DNA of 64,000 nt from DAOTWA01 sp963702935 (GCA_963702935.1 OY969772.1:3348001-3412000); one strand, 5' to 3'. Positions 8,986 to 18,416 are shown, counted from the stretch's first letter. Made by a program: numbers and translations. The notes: generated by a model not told the origin, from the sequence alone.

Positions 8986-11214
8986 ATGGTCCATATCGGT
9001 GAATCCATCCTCAGAGTGGATGCCTGGGACAAGGTAAGGGGCGCTACCCAATTTGCGTCGGATATCAACCTGCCCGGCCAGGCGTACATGAAGATCCTCT
9101 TTGCCGGTCGTCCCCATGCCGTGATCAAGCGCGTGGATACTCGCGCGGCGGAGCAGGTGGAGGGCGTTCTGGCCGTGCTGACCGCTAAAGACGTGCCGGT
9201 CAACGAGTTCGGCTATTACATTCAGGATCAGGCGGTGCTCTGCGGCCCCGGCTCCGCTAAACAATATGCGGATCGCGTTCGTTTTCCGGGCGATAAAGTC
9301 GCCCTGGTGATCGCAGAAAGCGAAGAGATCGCGGCCCAGGCGCGCAGCTTGATCGTGGTGGAGTTCGAAGATCTGCCCCTGGTGACCGATCCGGAAGAGG
9401 CGATGCAGCCCGATGCGCCGGTGCTGCACCCCGACCAGGGCAGCAACGTCTTCGAGCATAAAAAGATCCGCAAAGGCGACGTGGAAAAAGCCTTCCGTGA
9501 GGCGGACGTGATCGTCGAGGGGGTCTATCAAACCCCTGCGCAGGAACACGCCTTTTTGAATACCGAATCGGGCGTGGGCTTTATTGACGAAGAGGGGCGC
9601 CTGGCGATGGTCGTGACCGGACAGTGGTCGTATAAAGATCGCTCGGAAATCGCCCACGCCCTTAACCTGCCGGAAGATCGGGTACGAGTGATGTATCCGG
9701 CGATTGGCGGCGCCTTTGGCGGGCGCGAGGATGTTGGCGTGCAGATCGTGCTGGGCCTGGCCGCCTGGACCCTTCACCAGCGCGGCATCGACCGCCCGGT
9801 GAAAGTGGTGCTCAACCGCGAGGAGTCCACCTACGATCACTGCAAGCGCCACCCCTTCAAGATCTATACTCGCTGGGCGGCCAGGAAAGACGGCCGGGTC
9901 ATTGGCGTTGAGGCCAGGCTGATCGCCGATGGCGGCGCCTACTTGTTCACCACCCCGGTGGTATCCGGCGTGGCGATATTGAACGTGACCGGGCCATACG
10001 ATATTCCCAACGTGAAGGTGGATTCATACGACGTGTACACCAATTCGGTTCCTCACGGCGCCTTCCGTGGATTTGGAGGACCGCAAGGCGCTTTCGCGGC
10101 TGAGCTGCAGATGGGCAAGCTGGCGGATGCCCTGGGGATCGATCCGGTGGAGCTGCGTATGCGCAACATCATGGTAGAAGGCACGCTCATGTCGACGGGC
10201 CAGGCCTTCCCCCCGGGCGTGAGCATGCAGCCGATTTTGGAGGCGTGCGCCGCCGGGGTAGGCTGGGAGCAAACTCGGGAGGGTTGGAAGAAAGGCCGGG
10301 GTTTCCAGCATGAAGTTGCGGGGAAGCCTCACCTGCGCCGTGGTATTGGGATCGCCTGCTCGTTCAAGAATACGGGCTTCGGAACGGGGTATCAGGAATC
10401 TTGTTCCATCAGGCTCGAATTGTACGGAAAGAGTGAGATCGACAAAGTGATCGTCAGGCATACCGCCACGGAGGTGGGGCAGGGGACTTATACCGTGATC
10501 CGCCAGATGACGGCGGATGCCTTGGGCGTTCCGTTGGAACGGGTGGAAGTGATGCACCCCGACACGACCCAGAGCGGCGACAGCGGCCCGGTTTCGGCGT
10601 CCCGGATGACCTTCATGATCGGCAATGCCATCTACGAAGCCGGCCCACTGGCGCTTGAGCAGTGGAAGAATGAAGAGCGCCCCGTCATCCTGGATCACAA
10701 ATACCTGGCGCCCAAGACCACTCCCATGGATCCGGAAACGGGCCAGTGCGATCCGATGATTTCGATGGCCTACACAGCCGATGCGGTAGAGGTAGAAGTG
10801 GACATGGAAACCGGGCAGACCCGCTTGTTGCGCGTGTTTTGCGCCAATGACGTCGGCAAGGCCATTAACCCGCTTCAGGTGGAAGGCCAAATGCAAGGTG
10901 GCTTGATCCAGGCCTATGGGTACACGCTCATGGAAAATTTTGTCGAGAAAAACGGCTACGTGCTTACCCCCAATTTCTCGACCTATCTCATTCCCACGGT
11001 GCTGGATTTGCCGGAAAAAATGGATCTGAAAATAATGGAAATCCCTGATCCACGCGGTCCATGGGGCGCACGGGGATTAGGTGAAATGCCGGTTCTCCCG
11101 TTTGCGCCGGCGGTAGCTGCTGCCATCCGGGATGCGACCGGCATCTGGTACGACAACTTCCCCTACGTGCCAGAGCGTATCTGGCGGGGGCTGACCCGGA
11201 ACGACCGTGCCTGA
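8986..11214 (+). CDS. Xanthine dehydrogenase-family molybdopterin-binding subunit
   Basis: 742-residue catalytic subunit that hydroxylates an N-heterocycle or aldehyde at a molybdenum site, passing electrons to the FAD/Fe-S subunit encoded just upstream. Seen: the N-terminal a/b hammerhead domain (DAWDKVRGATQFASDI), the molybdenum-domain loops PAIGGAFGGRED and HGAFRGFGGPQGAF, VRHTATEVGQGTYTVI, and the C-terminal GLGEMPVLPFAPAV carrying the catalytic Glu. The start has a strong TAGGAGG site (8974-8980) overlapping the stop of the previous gene. Intact and of normal length. Co-location with 8-oxoguanine-deaminase-like and importer genes favours a purine-type substrate, which is an inference; motifs alone do not separate xanthine, nicotinate and aldehyde members. 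Confidence 0.88.
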   Translation: MVHIGESILRVDAWDKVRGATQFASDINLPGQAYMKILFAGRPHAVIKRVDTRAAEQVEGVLAVLTAKDVPVNEFGYYIQDQAVLCGPGSAKQYADRVRFPGDKVALVIAESEEIAAQARSLIVVEFEDLPLVTDPEEAMQPDAPVLHPDQGSNVFEHKKIRKGDVEKAFREADVIVEGVYQTPAQEHAFLNTESGVGFIDEEGRLAMVVTGQWSYKDRSEIAHALNLPEDRVRVMYPAIGGAFGGREDVGVQIVLGLAAWTLHQRGIDRPVKVVLNREESTYDHCKRHPFKIYTRWAARKDGRVIGVEARLIADGGAYLFTTPVVSGVAILNVTGPYDIPNVKVDSYDVYTNSVPHGAFRGFGGPQGAFAAELQMGKLADALGIDPVELRMRNIMVEGTLMSTGQAFPPGVSMQPILEACAAGVGWEQTREGWKKGRGFQHEVAGKPHLRRGIGIACSFKNTGFGTGYQESCSIRLELYGKSEIDKVIVRHTATEVGQGTYTVIRQMTADALGVPLERVEVMHPDTTQSGDSGPVSASRMTFMIGNAIYEAGPLALEQWKNEERPVILDHKYLAPKTTPMDPETGQCDPMISMAYTADAVEVEVDMETGQTRLLRVFCANDVGKAINPLQVEGQMQGGLIQAYGYTLMENFVEKNGYVLTPNFSTYLIPTVLDLPEKMDLKIMEIPDPRGPWGARGLGEMPVLPFAPAVAAAIRDATGIWYDNFPYVPERIWRGLTRNDRA

Positions 11215-11357
11215 GTGAATCCCAGGCGCTTTTACTGGTTGAGGCGGCCGGTCGACCGGTTTCTGCGAAAGGAGGAGGCTTCCCTTACGGATCTGTTGCA
11301 GGTTCAAAATTGAAACCCATCTTTAATCAGAGGCACCCGAAAGTTAGGAGAGGAAAG

Positions 11358-12428
11358 ATGAACAAGAGCTTCAAAACGATAGTGTATTTATTCATCGCGT
11401 TTGCTCTGCTCCTTGGAGCCTGTGCACCAGCCGCTACCCCCACCCCAGTCGCGAATACTGAACCCGCAGCCAGCGCTGCTCAACCGACGACGTTGAAGAT
11501 CGCCATTGTGACCACCACGGCCAAAGAAGAGCCGTGGAACACTGCTTTGTTGCAGGCTATGGACCGCGTGGTCGCCGCCAAACCACACGGTTTGACCATC
11601 ACCTATACTTTCCAGGAACAAATTGCCACCACAGATGGAACCCGGGTGCTCGGCGAGCTGGCCAGCAGCGGACAGTACGGTATCATCTGGGGACACAGCG
11701 TCTACCCGGACGCTATCCAGGCCCTGGGGCCCAAATATCCCGATATTGCCTTCGTCGGAGCCGGCTCCGGTTATGAGCCCATGGGCCAGAATATGTATTG
11801 GGTGGACATGCACATCAACGAAGCCGCGTACCTGAATGGGATCATCGCCGGGAAGATGACCAAAAGCAACGTCATCGGCGCCGTGGCAGCCTACCCCTAT
11901 GCCAACGTCAACGAGCCGATCAACGCTTTCATCGAGGGCGCGAAGTCCGTCAATCCTGACGTAAAAGTCAAGATGAACTACATCAATAGCTGGTACGATC
12001 CTGCCAAAGCCAAGGAAGCCGCCCTGGCAGAAATTGCCGCCGGAGCCGATTATATCTACGCCGAACGGTTCGGCCCATTCGAAGCTGCTACAGAAAAAGG
12101 CGTCTACGCCTTTGGCCACTATACCGACCAGAACGAGCTTGCTCCCAATACGGTCGTTTCCAGCTCGCTGGCTTTGTGGAACCCCTGCATCAATGCCATC
12201 ATCGATGCCTGGTGGAACCACACGGTAAACGGCGCGGCGTACAACGCCCCTACCGATAAGGCGCTTTATTTCTTGATGAAAGATGGCGCCAGCGACATCG
12301 CTCCCTTCCACAGCTTTGACGCCATCATCCCGCAAGATGTGAAGGATCTGGTTTCCCAGACTCGCTCGGACATTCTGGCCGGGAAACTGAACCTTCAGGC
12401 GAATGAGAACGAAGTCAAGGGCGATTGA
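11358..12428 (+). CDS. BMP-family ABC-transporter substrate-binding lipoprotein (copy 1)
   Basis: 356-residue periplasmic-side binding lipoprotein. The signal peptide ends in the lipobox LLLGAC (Cys22), followed by an Ala/Thr/Pro linker and the BMP (PnrA/TmpC) domain: KIAIVTTTAKEEPWNTALLQ, GIIWGHSVYPDAI, FVGAGSGYEPMGQNMYWV, GVYAFGHYTDQNELAP. Family members bind purine nucleosides or related compounds. Start 11358 has GGAGAGGAAAG directly upstream; the open frame extends back to a TTG at 11310, which is less likely. It is followed by a close paralogue and then by ATPase and permease genes, so it should feed the importer at 13.9-17.5 kb. Ligand unknown. Confidence 0.88.
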   Translation: MNKSFKTIVYLFIAFALLLGACAPAATPTPVANTEPAASAAQPTTLKIAIVTTTAKEEPWNTALLQAMDRVVAAKPHGLTITYTFQEQIATTDGTRVLGELASSGQYGIIWGHSVYPDAIQALGPKYPDIAFVGAGSGYEPMGQNMYWVDMHINEAAYLNGIIAGKMTKSNVIGAVAAYPYANVNEPINAFIEGAKSVNPDVKVKMNYINSWYDPAKAKEAALAEIAAGADYIYAERFGPFEAATEKGVYAFGHYTDQNELAPNTVVSSSLALWNPCINAIIDAWWNHTVNGAAYNAPTDKALYFLMKDGASDIAPFHSFDAIIPQDVKDLVSQTRSDILAGKLNLQANENEVKGD

Positions 12429-12451
12429 TCGTCCCCACGGATACCGTGCAA

Positions 12452-12512
12452 TTTTCCGTCATTTCCAGGGGCGCGAGGGTTAGCCATCCCGTCCCTGGAA
12501 AATGACTGAAAA
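12452..12512 (+). terminator. Long hairpin between the two BMP genes
   Basis: The stretch 12452-12473 (TTTTCCGTC then ATTTCCAGGGGCG) is nearly the reverse complement of 12490-12512, giving a stem of about 20 bp with a few mismatches. It could act as partial terminator or 3' stabiliser, allowing uneven expression of the two binding proteins. Confidence 0.5.
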
Positions 12513-12545
12513 CTATTTTGAAAGACATGCTAGATTGGAGAGGAA

Positions 12546-13664
12546 ATGCAAAAGAAGATCAGGATCAATAGCCTCATCGTCATAGTAGCCTTACTGCTGG
12601 GAGCCTGCGCGCAGGCAACCCCAGCCCAGCCCACCCAGGCCGTGGCAACCCAGGCCGCTCCTGTTCAGGCTGTGGCAACCCAGGCGGCCCCCGCCCAGGC
12701 CGAGGCCACCAAGGCGGTGCCCACCACGTTGAAGATCGCCATTCTCAATCCTACCGCTAAGGAACAGCCCTGGAACACCTCCTTGCTGCAGGCTATGGAA
12801 CGCGTGATTGCGGCCAAGCCGCACGGTTTGACCATCACCTATACTTTCCAGGAACAAATTGCCACCACGGACGGGGTGCGCGTGATGGGCGAAATGGCGC
12901 AAAGCGGCGATTATGGCATCATCTGGGCTCACGATTCCTATCCGGATGCGCTGGCGACCCTGGGCCCCAAGTACCCGGATATCGCCTGGGTGGGCGCTGG
13001 TTCAGGCTATGACCCGATGGGCGGTAATATGTATTGGGTCGATATGGATGTCCATGAAGCCGCCTATCTGAACGGTGTGATTGCCGGAAAGATGACCAAG
13101 TCGAACATCATCGGCGCTGTGGCCGCTTACCCCTATGCCAACGTCAATGAGCCGATCAATGCTTTCATCGATGGCGCCAAGTCTGTCAATCCTGACGTAA
13201 AGGTCAAGATGAACTATATCAGCTCCTGGTACGACCCGGCTAAGGCCAAAGAAGCCGCTCTATCTGAAATCGCCGGTGGCGCTGATATGATCTACGCGGA
13301 ACGGTTTGGCCCCTTCGAAGCCGCCACGGAAAAGGGCGTCTACGCCTTCGGCCACCTTACCGATCAGAATGACCTGGCTCCCGATACCGTCCTCTCTTCC
13401 TCGGTAGTTCTATGGGACCCCTGTATCAATGCCATCATCGATGCCTGGTGGAACCACACTGTCAACGGCACGCCGTACGACGCGTCCACTGAAAAATCCA
13501 TGGCCTTCTCGATGAAAGATGGCGGCAGCGATATCGCCCCCTTCCACGCGCTGGACGACAAAGTCCCGCAAGACGTCAAAGACCTGGTCGCCCAGACCCG
13601 CGCAGATATTTTGTCGGGCAAGCTGGTGATTACAGCCAACGCAGATGAAGTGAAAGGCGATTGA
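12546..13664 (+). CDS. BMP-family ABC-transporter substrate-binding lipoprotein (copy 2)
   Basis: 372-residue lipoprotein, a tandem paralogue of the preceding gene. Lipobox LLLGAC with Cys21. The linker contains a short repeat (QAVATQAAPVQAVATQAAPA) before the BMP domain (KIAILNPTAKEQPWNTSLLQ, GIIWAHDSYPDALATL, WVGAGSGYDPMGGNMYWV). The mature domains of the two copies are nearly collinear with long identical runs around TITYTFQEQIATTDG and VNEPINAFI. ATG 12546 follows GGAGAGGAA. It probably shares the downstream ATPase and permeases. The duplication suggests two related ligands or dosage; which is unknown. Confidence 0.88.
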   Translation: MQKKIRINSLIVIVALLLGACAQATPAQPTQAVATQAAPVQAVATQAAPAQAEATKAVPTTLKIAILNPTAKEQPWNTSLLQAMERVIAAKPHGLTITYTFQEQIATTDGVRVMGEMAQSGDYGIIWAHDSYPDALATLGPKYPDIAWVGAGSGYDPMGGNMYWVDMDVHEAAYLNGVIAGKMTKSNIIGAVAAYPYANVNEPINAFIDGAKSVNPDVKVKMNYISSWYDPAKAKEAALSEIAGGADMIYAERFGPFEAATEKGVYAFGHLTDQNDLAPDTVLSSSVVLWDPCINAIIDAWWNHTVNGTPYDASTEKSMAFSMKDGGSDIAPFHALDDKVPQDVKDLVAQTRADILSGKLVITANADEVKGD

Positions 13665-13678
13665 GCTTTATCTCGACC

Positions 13679-13847
13679 GGGGAGAGGATCGCGTGTAGCG
13701 TTCAGCGATCATCTCCCCGAGGACATTGCATGGGATGTGAGGCTTCCAATGGGGTCTTTGTTGGAAGCCTCTCAGTGGAAAATCTGGATATTCCCCGGAG
13801 GTCCCCTTGGCAAGAAGGGGAAACGGGGGATGGGAAGCGACTTCCCA
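13679..13847 (+). promoter_or_regulatory. Cluster of four hairpins between BMP and ATPase genes
   Basis: Four stems follow one another: 13679-13692 with 13705-13718 (14 bp, one mismatch); 13739-13749 with 13761-13771 (11 bp perfect, GAGGCTTCCAA); 13802-13808 with 13815-13821 (TCCCCTT); and 13831-13837 with 13841-13847 (TGGGAAG). They fill the 206-bp gap and have no coding sequence I would support. They may separate expression of the abundant binding proteins from the membrane components. Confidence 0.5.
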
Positions 13848-13870
13848 CCTTATTGGAATCGTAACAGGAA

Positions 13871-15430
13871 ATGAACCTTATGCCAAATCCTGGACAAGCG
13901 TCTGAACCCTTGCTGAGAATTGAACATTTGTGTAAGTCCTTCGGCAGCCTGATGGCCAATCAGGATATTTCCTTCGAGATTGATCGAGGAGAAATCCATT
14001 GCCTGTTAGGCGAGAACGGGGCAGGTAAATCGACGCTATCGGAAAGCCTGTACGGATTTTACAAGCCCAATTCCGGCGCAATCTTCATGAACGGCAACCG
14101 TCTTACCCTGAATTCTCCACGCGATGCGGTGAACGCCGGGATTGGCATGGTGCACCAGCACTTTATCCTGGCTCAACCTATGTCGGTGGCCGAGAATATT
14201 GTGGTGGGGACGCCGATACCAGGCTTGAGGACCAACTTGAAGCAGGCCGCCCAAAAGATTTCGAGCTTATGCGCCCAATATGACCTGCACCTGGACCCCT
14301 ACGCGCGGGTATCCAGCCTTTCTGTGGGCCAACAGCAATGGGTGGAAATTTTGAAAGCCCTCTACTCGGGGGTCAACCTGCTGATTCTGGACGAGCCGAC
14401 GGCGGTGCTCACTCCCCAGGAGTCGGCGAAATTGTTCTCCATCCTGAAACGAATGACCCAAGAGGGTCTGTCGATCCTCTTGATTACGCACAAGCTGTAC
14501 GAAGTATTGTCTATCTCGAACCGGGTGACCGTGCTGCGCAAGGGGAAGCTGGTCGGCACGGTGAATACCGCCGACGTAGACCGCGACGACCTGGCCCGCA
14601 TGATGGTTGGACGGGTGGTAAAGTTTAAGGTCAATAAAGAGCCTATTCCGCCGGGCAGTGTGGTTCTGGACGTGGAGAATTTGAGCGTACAGCGCGAGAA
14701 CCAGGTTTTTGCCTTGAAACAGCTCTCCCTGTGCGTGCACCGGCACGAAATCGTTGGGCTGGCGGGGGTAGCCGGGAACGGCCAGAAAGAATTGTTCGAC
14801 GCGATTGTTGGCGTGCAGAAAGTGTTGGGTGGGAAGATCATCCTGGACGGCAAGGAAATTACCAATCAATCGCCAATGGCCATCGGGTCGCAAGGTGTGG
14901 CCAGTATCCCCCCCGACCGCATCGATGAAGGTCTCCTGATGAACTTCTCGATCCAGGAGAATTTGATTCTGGGGATGCATCGTGAAGCCAAGTTCAGGCG
15001 CTTTCTGGTTTTCAACCGCAGCGCATTGGACCAATTCTCCCAGAAATCCATTAGCGAGTACGATATCGCCGCGCAGTCCGATCAACAACCGGCGCGGAAG
15101 CTCTCGGGCGGCAACTTGCAGAAGGTCATCCTGGCGCGGGAGCTCTCCCAACGCCCCAAGTTTGTGGTCGCCAGCTCGCCCACGCGTGGCCTGGACGTGG
15201 GCGCAACCGAATACGTGCACGCCAAGCTGGTGCAGCTCCGCGCGGAAGGCTCAGGCATTCTGCTGATTTCTGAGGATCTGGATGAGATCTTCAACGTGGC
15301 AGACGTTATCGCCGTCATTTTTAATGGTCAGGTCGTGGGGGTTTTGCCGACCGAGGCAACCACCAAGGAAGAAGTCGGGTTATTGATGGCAGGTGTTGCT
15401 CAAGCTCAGGAGGGGGCCGATGGCCGATAG
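13871..15430 (+). CDS. ABC importer ATP-binding protein, double-domain nucleoside (YufO/NupA) type
   Basis: 519 residues with two ATPase domains in tandem, as in sugar/nucleoside CUT2-type importers. The first half has the Walker A loop GENGAGKS, signature LSVGQQQWVEI and Walker B LLILDEPTAVLTP; the second half has GLAGVAGNGQKELFDAI, LSGGNLQKVILAREL and a degenerate Walker B region (VVASSPTRGLDVG). The N-terminal ATG at 13871 is very close to its AGGA; an in-frame ATG at 13880 is better spaced. The 3' end overlaps the permease start by 11 bp. It works with the two permeases and the BMP lipoproteins to energise uptake. Confidence 0.9.
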   Translation: MNLMPNPGQASEPLLRIEHLCKSFGSLMANQDISFEIDRGEIHCLLGENGAGKSTLSESLYGFYKPNSGAIFMNGNRLTLNSPRDAVNAGIGMVHQHFILAQPMSVAENIVVGTPIPGLRTNLKQAAQKISSLCAQYDLHLDPYARVSSLSVGQQQWVEILKALYSGVNLLILDEPTAVLTPQESAKLFSILKRMTQEGLSILLITHKLYEVLSISNRVTVLRKGKLVGTVNTADVDRDDLARMMVGRVVKFKVNKEPIPPGSVVLDVENLSVQRENQVFALKQLSLCVHRHEIVGLAGVAGNGQKELFDAIVGVQKVLGGKIILDGKEITNQSPMAIGSQGVASIPPDRIDEGLLMNFSIQENLILGMHREAKFRRFLVFNRSALDQFSQKSISEYDIAAQSDQQPARKLSGGNLQKVILARELSQRPKFVVASSPTRGLDVGATEYVHAKLVQLRAEGSGILLISEDLDEIFNVADVIAVIFNGQVVGVLPTEATTKEEVGLLMAGVAQAQEGADGR

Positions 15431-16562
15431 AAACGTCGTTCAGCCCGAAGTTAACGCCAATAGCCCTTCCGGGCCAGGCGCCGCAGCGCAGCCGGCAAAA
15501 CGGGAATACGTTTATCGACTGGAGAAGCGGGAAACCAATATCTGGCTGCAGAACCTTGCCATTCTGGCCGCCGTGCTGGTGGCGCTGTTGGTGAGCGCCG
15601 GGTTGATCCGGACTTCAGGAGCCGATGTCAAGGGCGCATTGTTGGCCCTGTTCAAGGGCGCGTTTGGGAGCCTGCCCGCCTGCCTGGAAACGCTGGTGCA
15701 GGCCACGCCGATCATGCTCACGGGGCTGGCCATGGTGGTGGCTTTCCGTGGCAAGGTATGGAATATCGGTGGAGAAGGGCAATTCTTCGCCGGGGCGCTG
15801 GCGACCGCCTGGGTTTGCCTGCATTGGTTCACGCTGCCCAACCAGGTGCTCATTCCCATCATCATCCTGGTCGCCGCGCTGGCTGGGGCGGCCTGGGCTT
15901 TCATTCCGGGTCTCTTGAAAGCCCGCTTTGGGATCAGCGAGATCGTGGTGACGGTGATGATGAACTACATCATGGCCGGCTACGTATCCTACCTGCTCAG
16001 CGGTCCGTGGCAGGCGCCCAACGACCATTTTCTGGAAACTGCTCGCTTTAAAGCTTCGACTTTCCTTCCCACCTTTTTTGACAGCCGGATTCATCTGGGT
16101 TTTTGGATTGCGCTGGTTCTGGTGGCCTTGATCTATATCCTGTTGTGGAAGACCCCCCTGGGGTATGAGATCCGCGCTGTGGGAGAGAATCCGGTGGCGG
16201 CCAAGTATAAGGGCATCAAAGACAGCGTGGTCATCATCATCGTCATGGCCATGAGCGGCGCGATTGCGGGGCTGGCCGGGGGAATGGAGCTGGCCGGTCT
16301 GGCGCACCGTCTGCGCATGGACATTTCAACCGGCTATGGATATACCGGTATCCTGATCGCTTTGTTGGGACGCTTGAATCCCATTGGGGTCATCCCGGCG
16401 GCCATCTTCTTCGGGGCCTTGGTCAACGGATCGACCTCCATGCAAATCAATTTCAACGTCCCGGTTCCTCTGGTTTCCACGATTCAGGGCGTCGTATTGA
16501 TCCTTTTACTGGTCTTTGACACTATGTTCCGCTACCGAATCAGGAGAGTTGAAAAATGCTAG
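15420..16562 (+). CDS. ABC importer permease (YufP/NupP-like)
   Basis: 380-residue inner-membrane permease of the branched-chain amino acid/nucleoside importer family (BPD_transp_2). A polar N-terminal stretch of about 50 residues precedes roughly 8-9 hydrophobic segments; the family motif region GYEIRAVGENPVAAKYKGI is present, followed by GAIAGLAGGMELAGL. Start 15420 has AGGAGGGGG just upstream inside the ATPase 3' end; the frame extends 9 codons further back. It overlaps the next permease by 7 bp, indicating translational coupling. Forms the heterodimeric channel with that permease. Confidence 0.9.
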   Translation: MADRNVVQPEVNANSPSGPGAAAQPAKREYVYRLEKRETNIWLQNLAILAAVLVALLVSAGLIRTSGADVKGALLALFKGAFGSLPACLETLVQATPIMLTGLAMVVAFRGKVWNIGGEGQFFAGALATAWVCLHWFTLPNQVLIPIIILVAALAGAAWAFIPGLLKARFGISEIVVTVMMNYIMAGYVSYLLSGPWQAPNDHFLETARFKASTFLPTFFDSRIHLGFWIALVLVALIYILLWKTPLGYEIRAVGENPVAAKYKGIKDSVVIIIVMAMSGAIAGLAGGMELAGLAHRLRMDISTGYGYTGILIALLGRLNPIGVIPAAIFFGALVNGSTSMQINFNVPVPLVSTIQGVVLILLLVFDTMFRYRIRRVEKC

Positions 16563-17503
16563 AGGATTTCTTGCAGTCAGCGGTTATCATCAGCCTGATT
16601 GGGGGCATGATTCGGATCGTCGTTCCGATTCTTTACGCGGCGTTGGGTGAGCTGGTCGTGGAACGCTCCGGGATTCTCAATCTGAGCGTCGAGGGCGGCA
16701 TGACGATGGGGGCCTTCGCGGGGTTTGCGGTGGCGCGGCAGCTCAATTCGCTCTGGTTGGGTGTGTTGTGCGCCGGGCTGGCCGGGGCCTTGCTCAGCCT
16801 CCTCATGGCTTTTCTGGTAGTCACTCTCAAACAAGATCAGACGATTTCAGGACTTACCCTGAACCTTCTGGCGAGCGGTTTGAGCTTTTATATTTACCGG
16901 GTGATTTACAAGGATTTCGTGGGGGGCGGTATGCCCACCGTGACCCCTTTCCACGAGCAGCCCATTCCCCTTCTTTCCAAAATTCCCGTGCTGGGTCCGG
17001 CCCTGTTTTCGCAGCACATGCTCTCTTATATTGCCATATTGCTGGTGCCGGTCATTTTCTATTTCCTCTACCGCACGAAATATGGCTTGATCCTGCGCTG
17101 CTGCGGTGAAAATCCACGCACCGTTGACTTCAAAGGATTGAACGTAGACACGATCCAGTTCCTGGCGCTGATTTTTGGCGGCTTTATGTCGGGGGTGGGC
17201 GGAAGCTGCCTGGTTCTGACTTCCGCCGGAATGTTCCTGGATGGGATTGCCTCTGGGCGCGGTTGGGTGGCGATTGCCATCGTCATCTTTGGCGCCTGGC
17301 GTCCCTGGACGATCCTGGGCGCCAGCCTCTTCTTTGCTTTTCTCGACTCGCTCCAGAACCAGCTTCAGAGCATTGGGTTTACGCTGATCCCTTACCAGTT
17401 CGTTTCGATGCTGCCCTACGTGGTGACCATTCTGGTTTTGCTGCTCAGCCGCAAGCGCACCGGCGCTCCCCTCTCGCTGGGCCAGCCCTATATTCGAGAA
17501 TGA
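16556..17503 (+). CDS. ABC importer permease (YufQ/NupQ-like)
   Basis: 315-residue second permease of the importer. About 8 hydrophobic segments, an early LGELVVERSGILNLSVEGG stretch typical of this partner, and YGLILRCCGENPRTVDFKGL as the cytoplasmic coupling region, followed by GGFMSGVGGSCLVL. The ATG sits inside the preceding permease gene (7-bp overlap). It is the last gene of the BMP-ATPase-permease-permease operon and is followed by a convergent gene. Confidence 0.9.
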   Translation: MLEDFLQSAVIISLIGGMIRIVVPILYAALGELVVERSGILNLSVEGGMTMGAFAGFAVARQLNSLWLGVLCAGLAGALLSLLMAFLVVTLKQDQTISGLTLNLLASGLSFYIYRVIYKDFVGGGMPTVTPFHEQPIPLLSKIPVLGPALFSQHMLSYIAILLVPVIFYFLYRTKYGLILRCCGENPRTVDFKGLNVDTIQFLALIFGGFMSGVGGSCLVLTSAGMFLDGIASGRGWVAIAIVIFGAWRPWTILGASLFFAFLDSLQNQLQSIGFTLIPYQFVSMLPYVVTILVLLLSRKRTGAPLSLGQPYIRE

Positions 17504-17534
17504 GAATCCCGCGCTTGAACGGGAGATAAAAAGT

Positions 17535-18245
17535 TCAATCCGGGGTGGAAGGGTGGTCGAGCAATTGGCGGGCCTGTTGCCAGATCGCATCAAAGGTCGT
17601 CTCTTTCAGACGACCTGTTTGCGTATTCTGGCGGCTGGGGTGATACGAGCACAGAATCCACGGCAGCCCAGGGCTCGGATAGAACAGAGCTCCATGCTGG
17701 AATTTGAGAGAGGGAATGTTGGCCCCCCACGCCCGGTAGATTACCAGAAGCCGGTCGAACGCGAAGCGGCCCAGGACGATGACCCCCTTCAAATGCTCCA
17801 ATAAGCGAATTTCAGCTTCCAGAAAAGCCTGGCAGGTGTCGATTTCTGACAGGAACGGCCGGTTCTTGGGCGCCACACAGCGGCAAATCGAGGTGAGGTA
17901 GACGTCAGAAACCTCGATCTGATCTGTAAAAGAGGTCGAGTGGGGCTGGTTGGCAAAACCGGCGCGGTACATGGCGGAGAATAGGAATTCTCCCGCGCCG
18001 TCTCCGGTAAATAGCCGCCCGGTGCGATTCGATCCGTTGACGGTGGGTGAAAGGCCGATCACCAACAAGCGCGCGAAAGGATCGCCAAACCCGGGTACAG
18101 GTTTGTTCCAAAGAGGTTGGGAGGAATGCACTGCCGAGAGAGCGGTATGGATGTGTTGGTGCCAGTCTACCAGGCGCGGGCACTTTTGGCAGGAGCAGAT
18201 GCGCACCTGAGTCAGCTCCCAGGCCGATAGACGGCTCTCATCCAT
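17535..18245 (-). CDS. Family 5 uracil-DNA glycosylase (UdgB-like)
   Basis: 236-residue DNA repair enzyme removing uracil and possibly hypoxanthine from DNA. Motif A appears as GLSPTVNGSNRTGRLFTGDG, without the catalytic Asp/Asn of other UDG families, as expected for family 5. Motif B is CSYHPSRQNTQTGRL. Cluster cysteines are CSCQKCPRL near the N-terminus plus two in SICRCVAP, consistent with a 4Fe-4S UDG. It is a single gene convergent with the importer operon and unrelated to its neighbours. Confidence 0.88.
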   Translation of the reverse strand: MDESRLSAWELTQVRICSCQKCPRLVDWHQHIHTALSAVHSSQPLWNKPVPGFGDPFARLLVIGLSPTVNGSNRTGRLFTGDGAGEFLFSAMYRAGFANQPHSTSFTDQIEVSDVYLTSICRCVAPKNRPFLSEIDTCQAFLEAEIRLLEHLKGVIVLGRFAFDRLLVIYRAWGANIPSLKFQHGALFYPSPGLPWILCSYHPSRQNTQTGRLKETTFDAIWQQARQLLDHPSTPD

Positions 18246-18416
18246 TGGACGTGAGGGGATGAGGAAACGGTTTTTATGGATGGATTGGTGGTCATGCCGC
18301 TAGACCCTGTCTACGCAAGGTGCAAATCGGTTTCAATACGACAATGGGCGCATCGCGGATGGCGATAATGCTCAGATTATAACTCTGATTAGCGATTGGC
18401 ACAACTAAGGAAATTC

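Noticed and set aside
13661..13864. 67-codon open frame after the second BMP gene
   Set aside because: Composed of hairpin arms; no conserved features.
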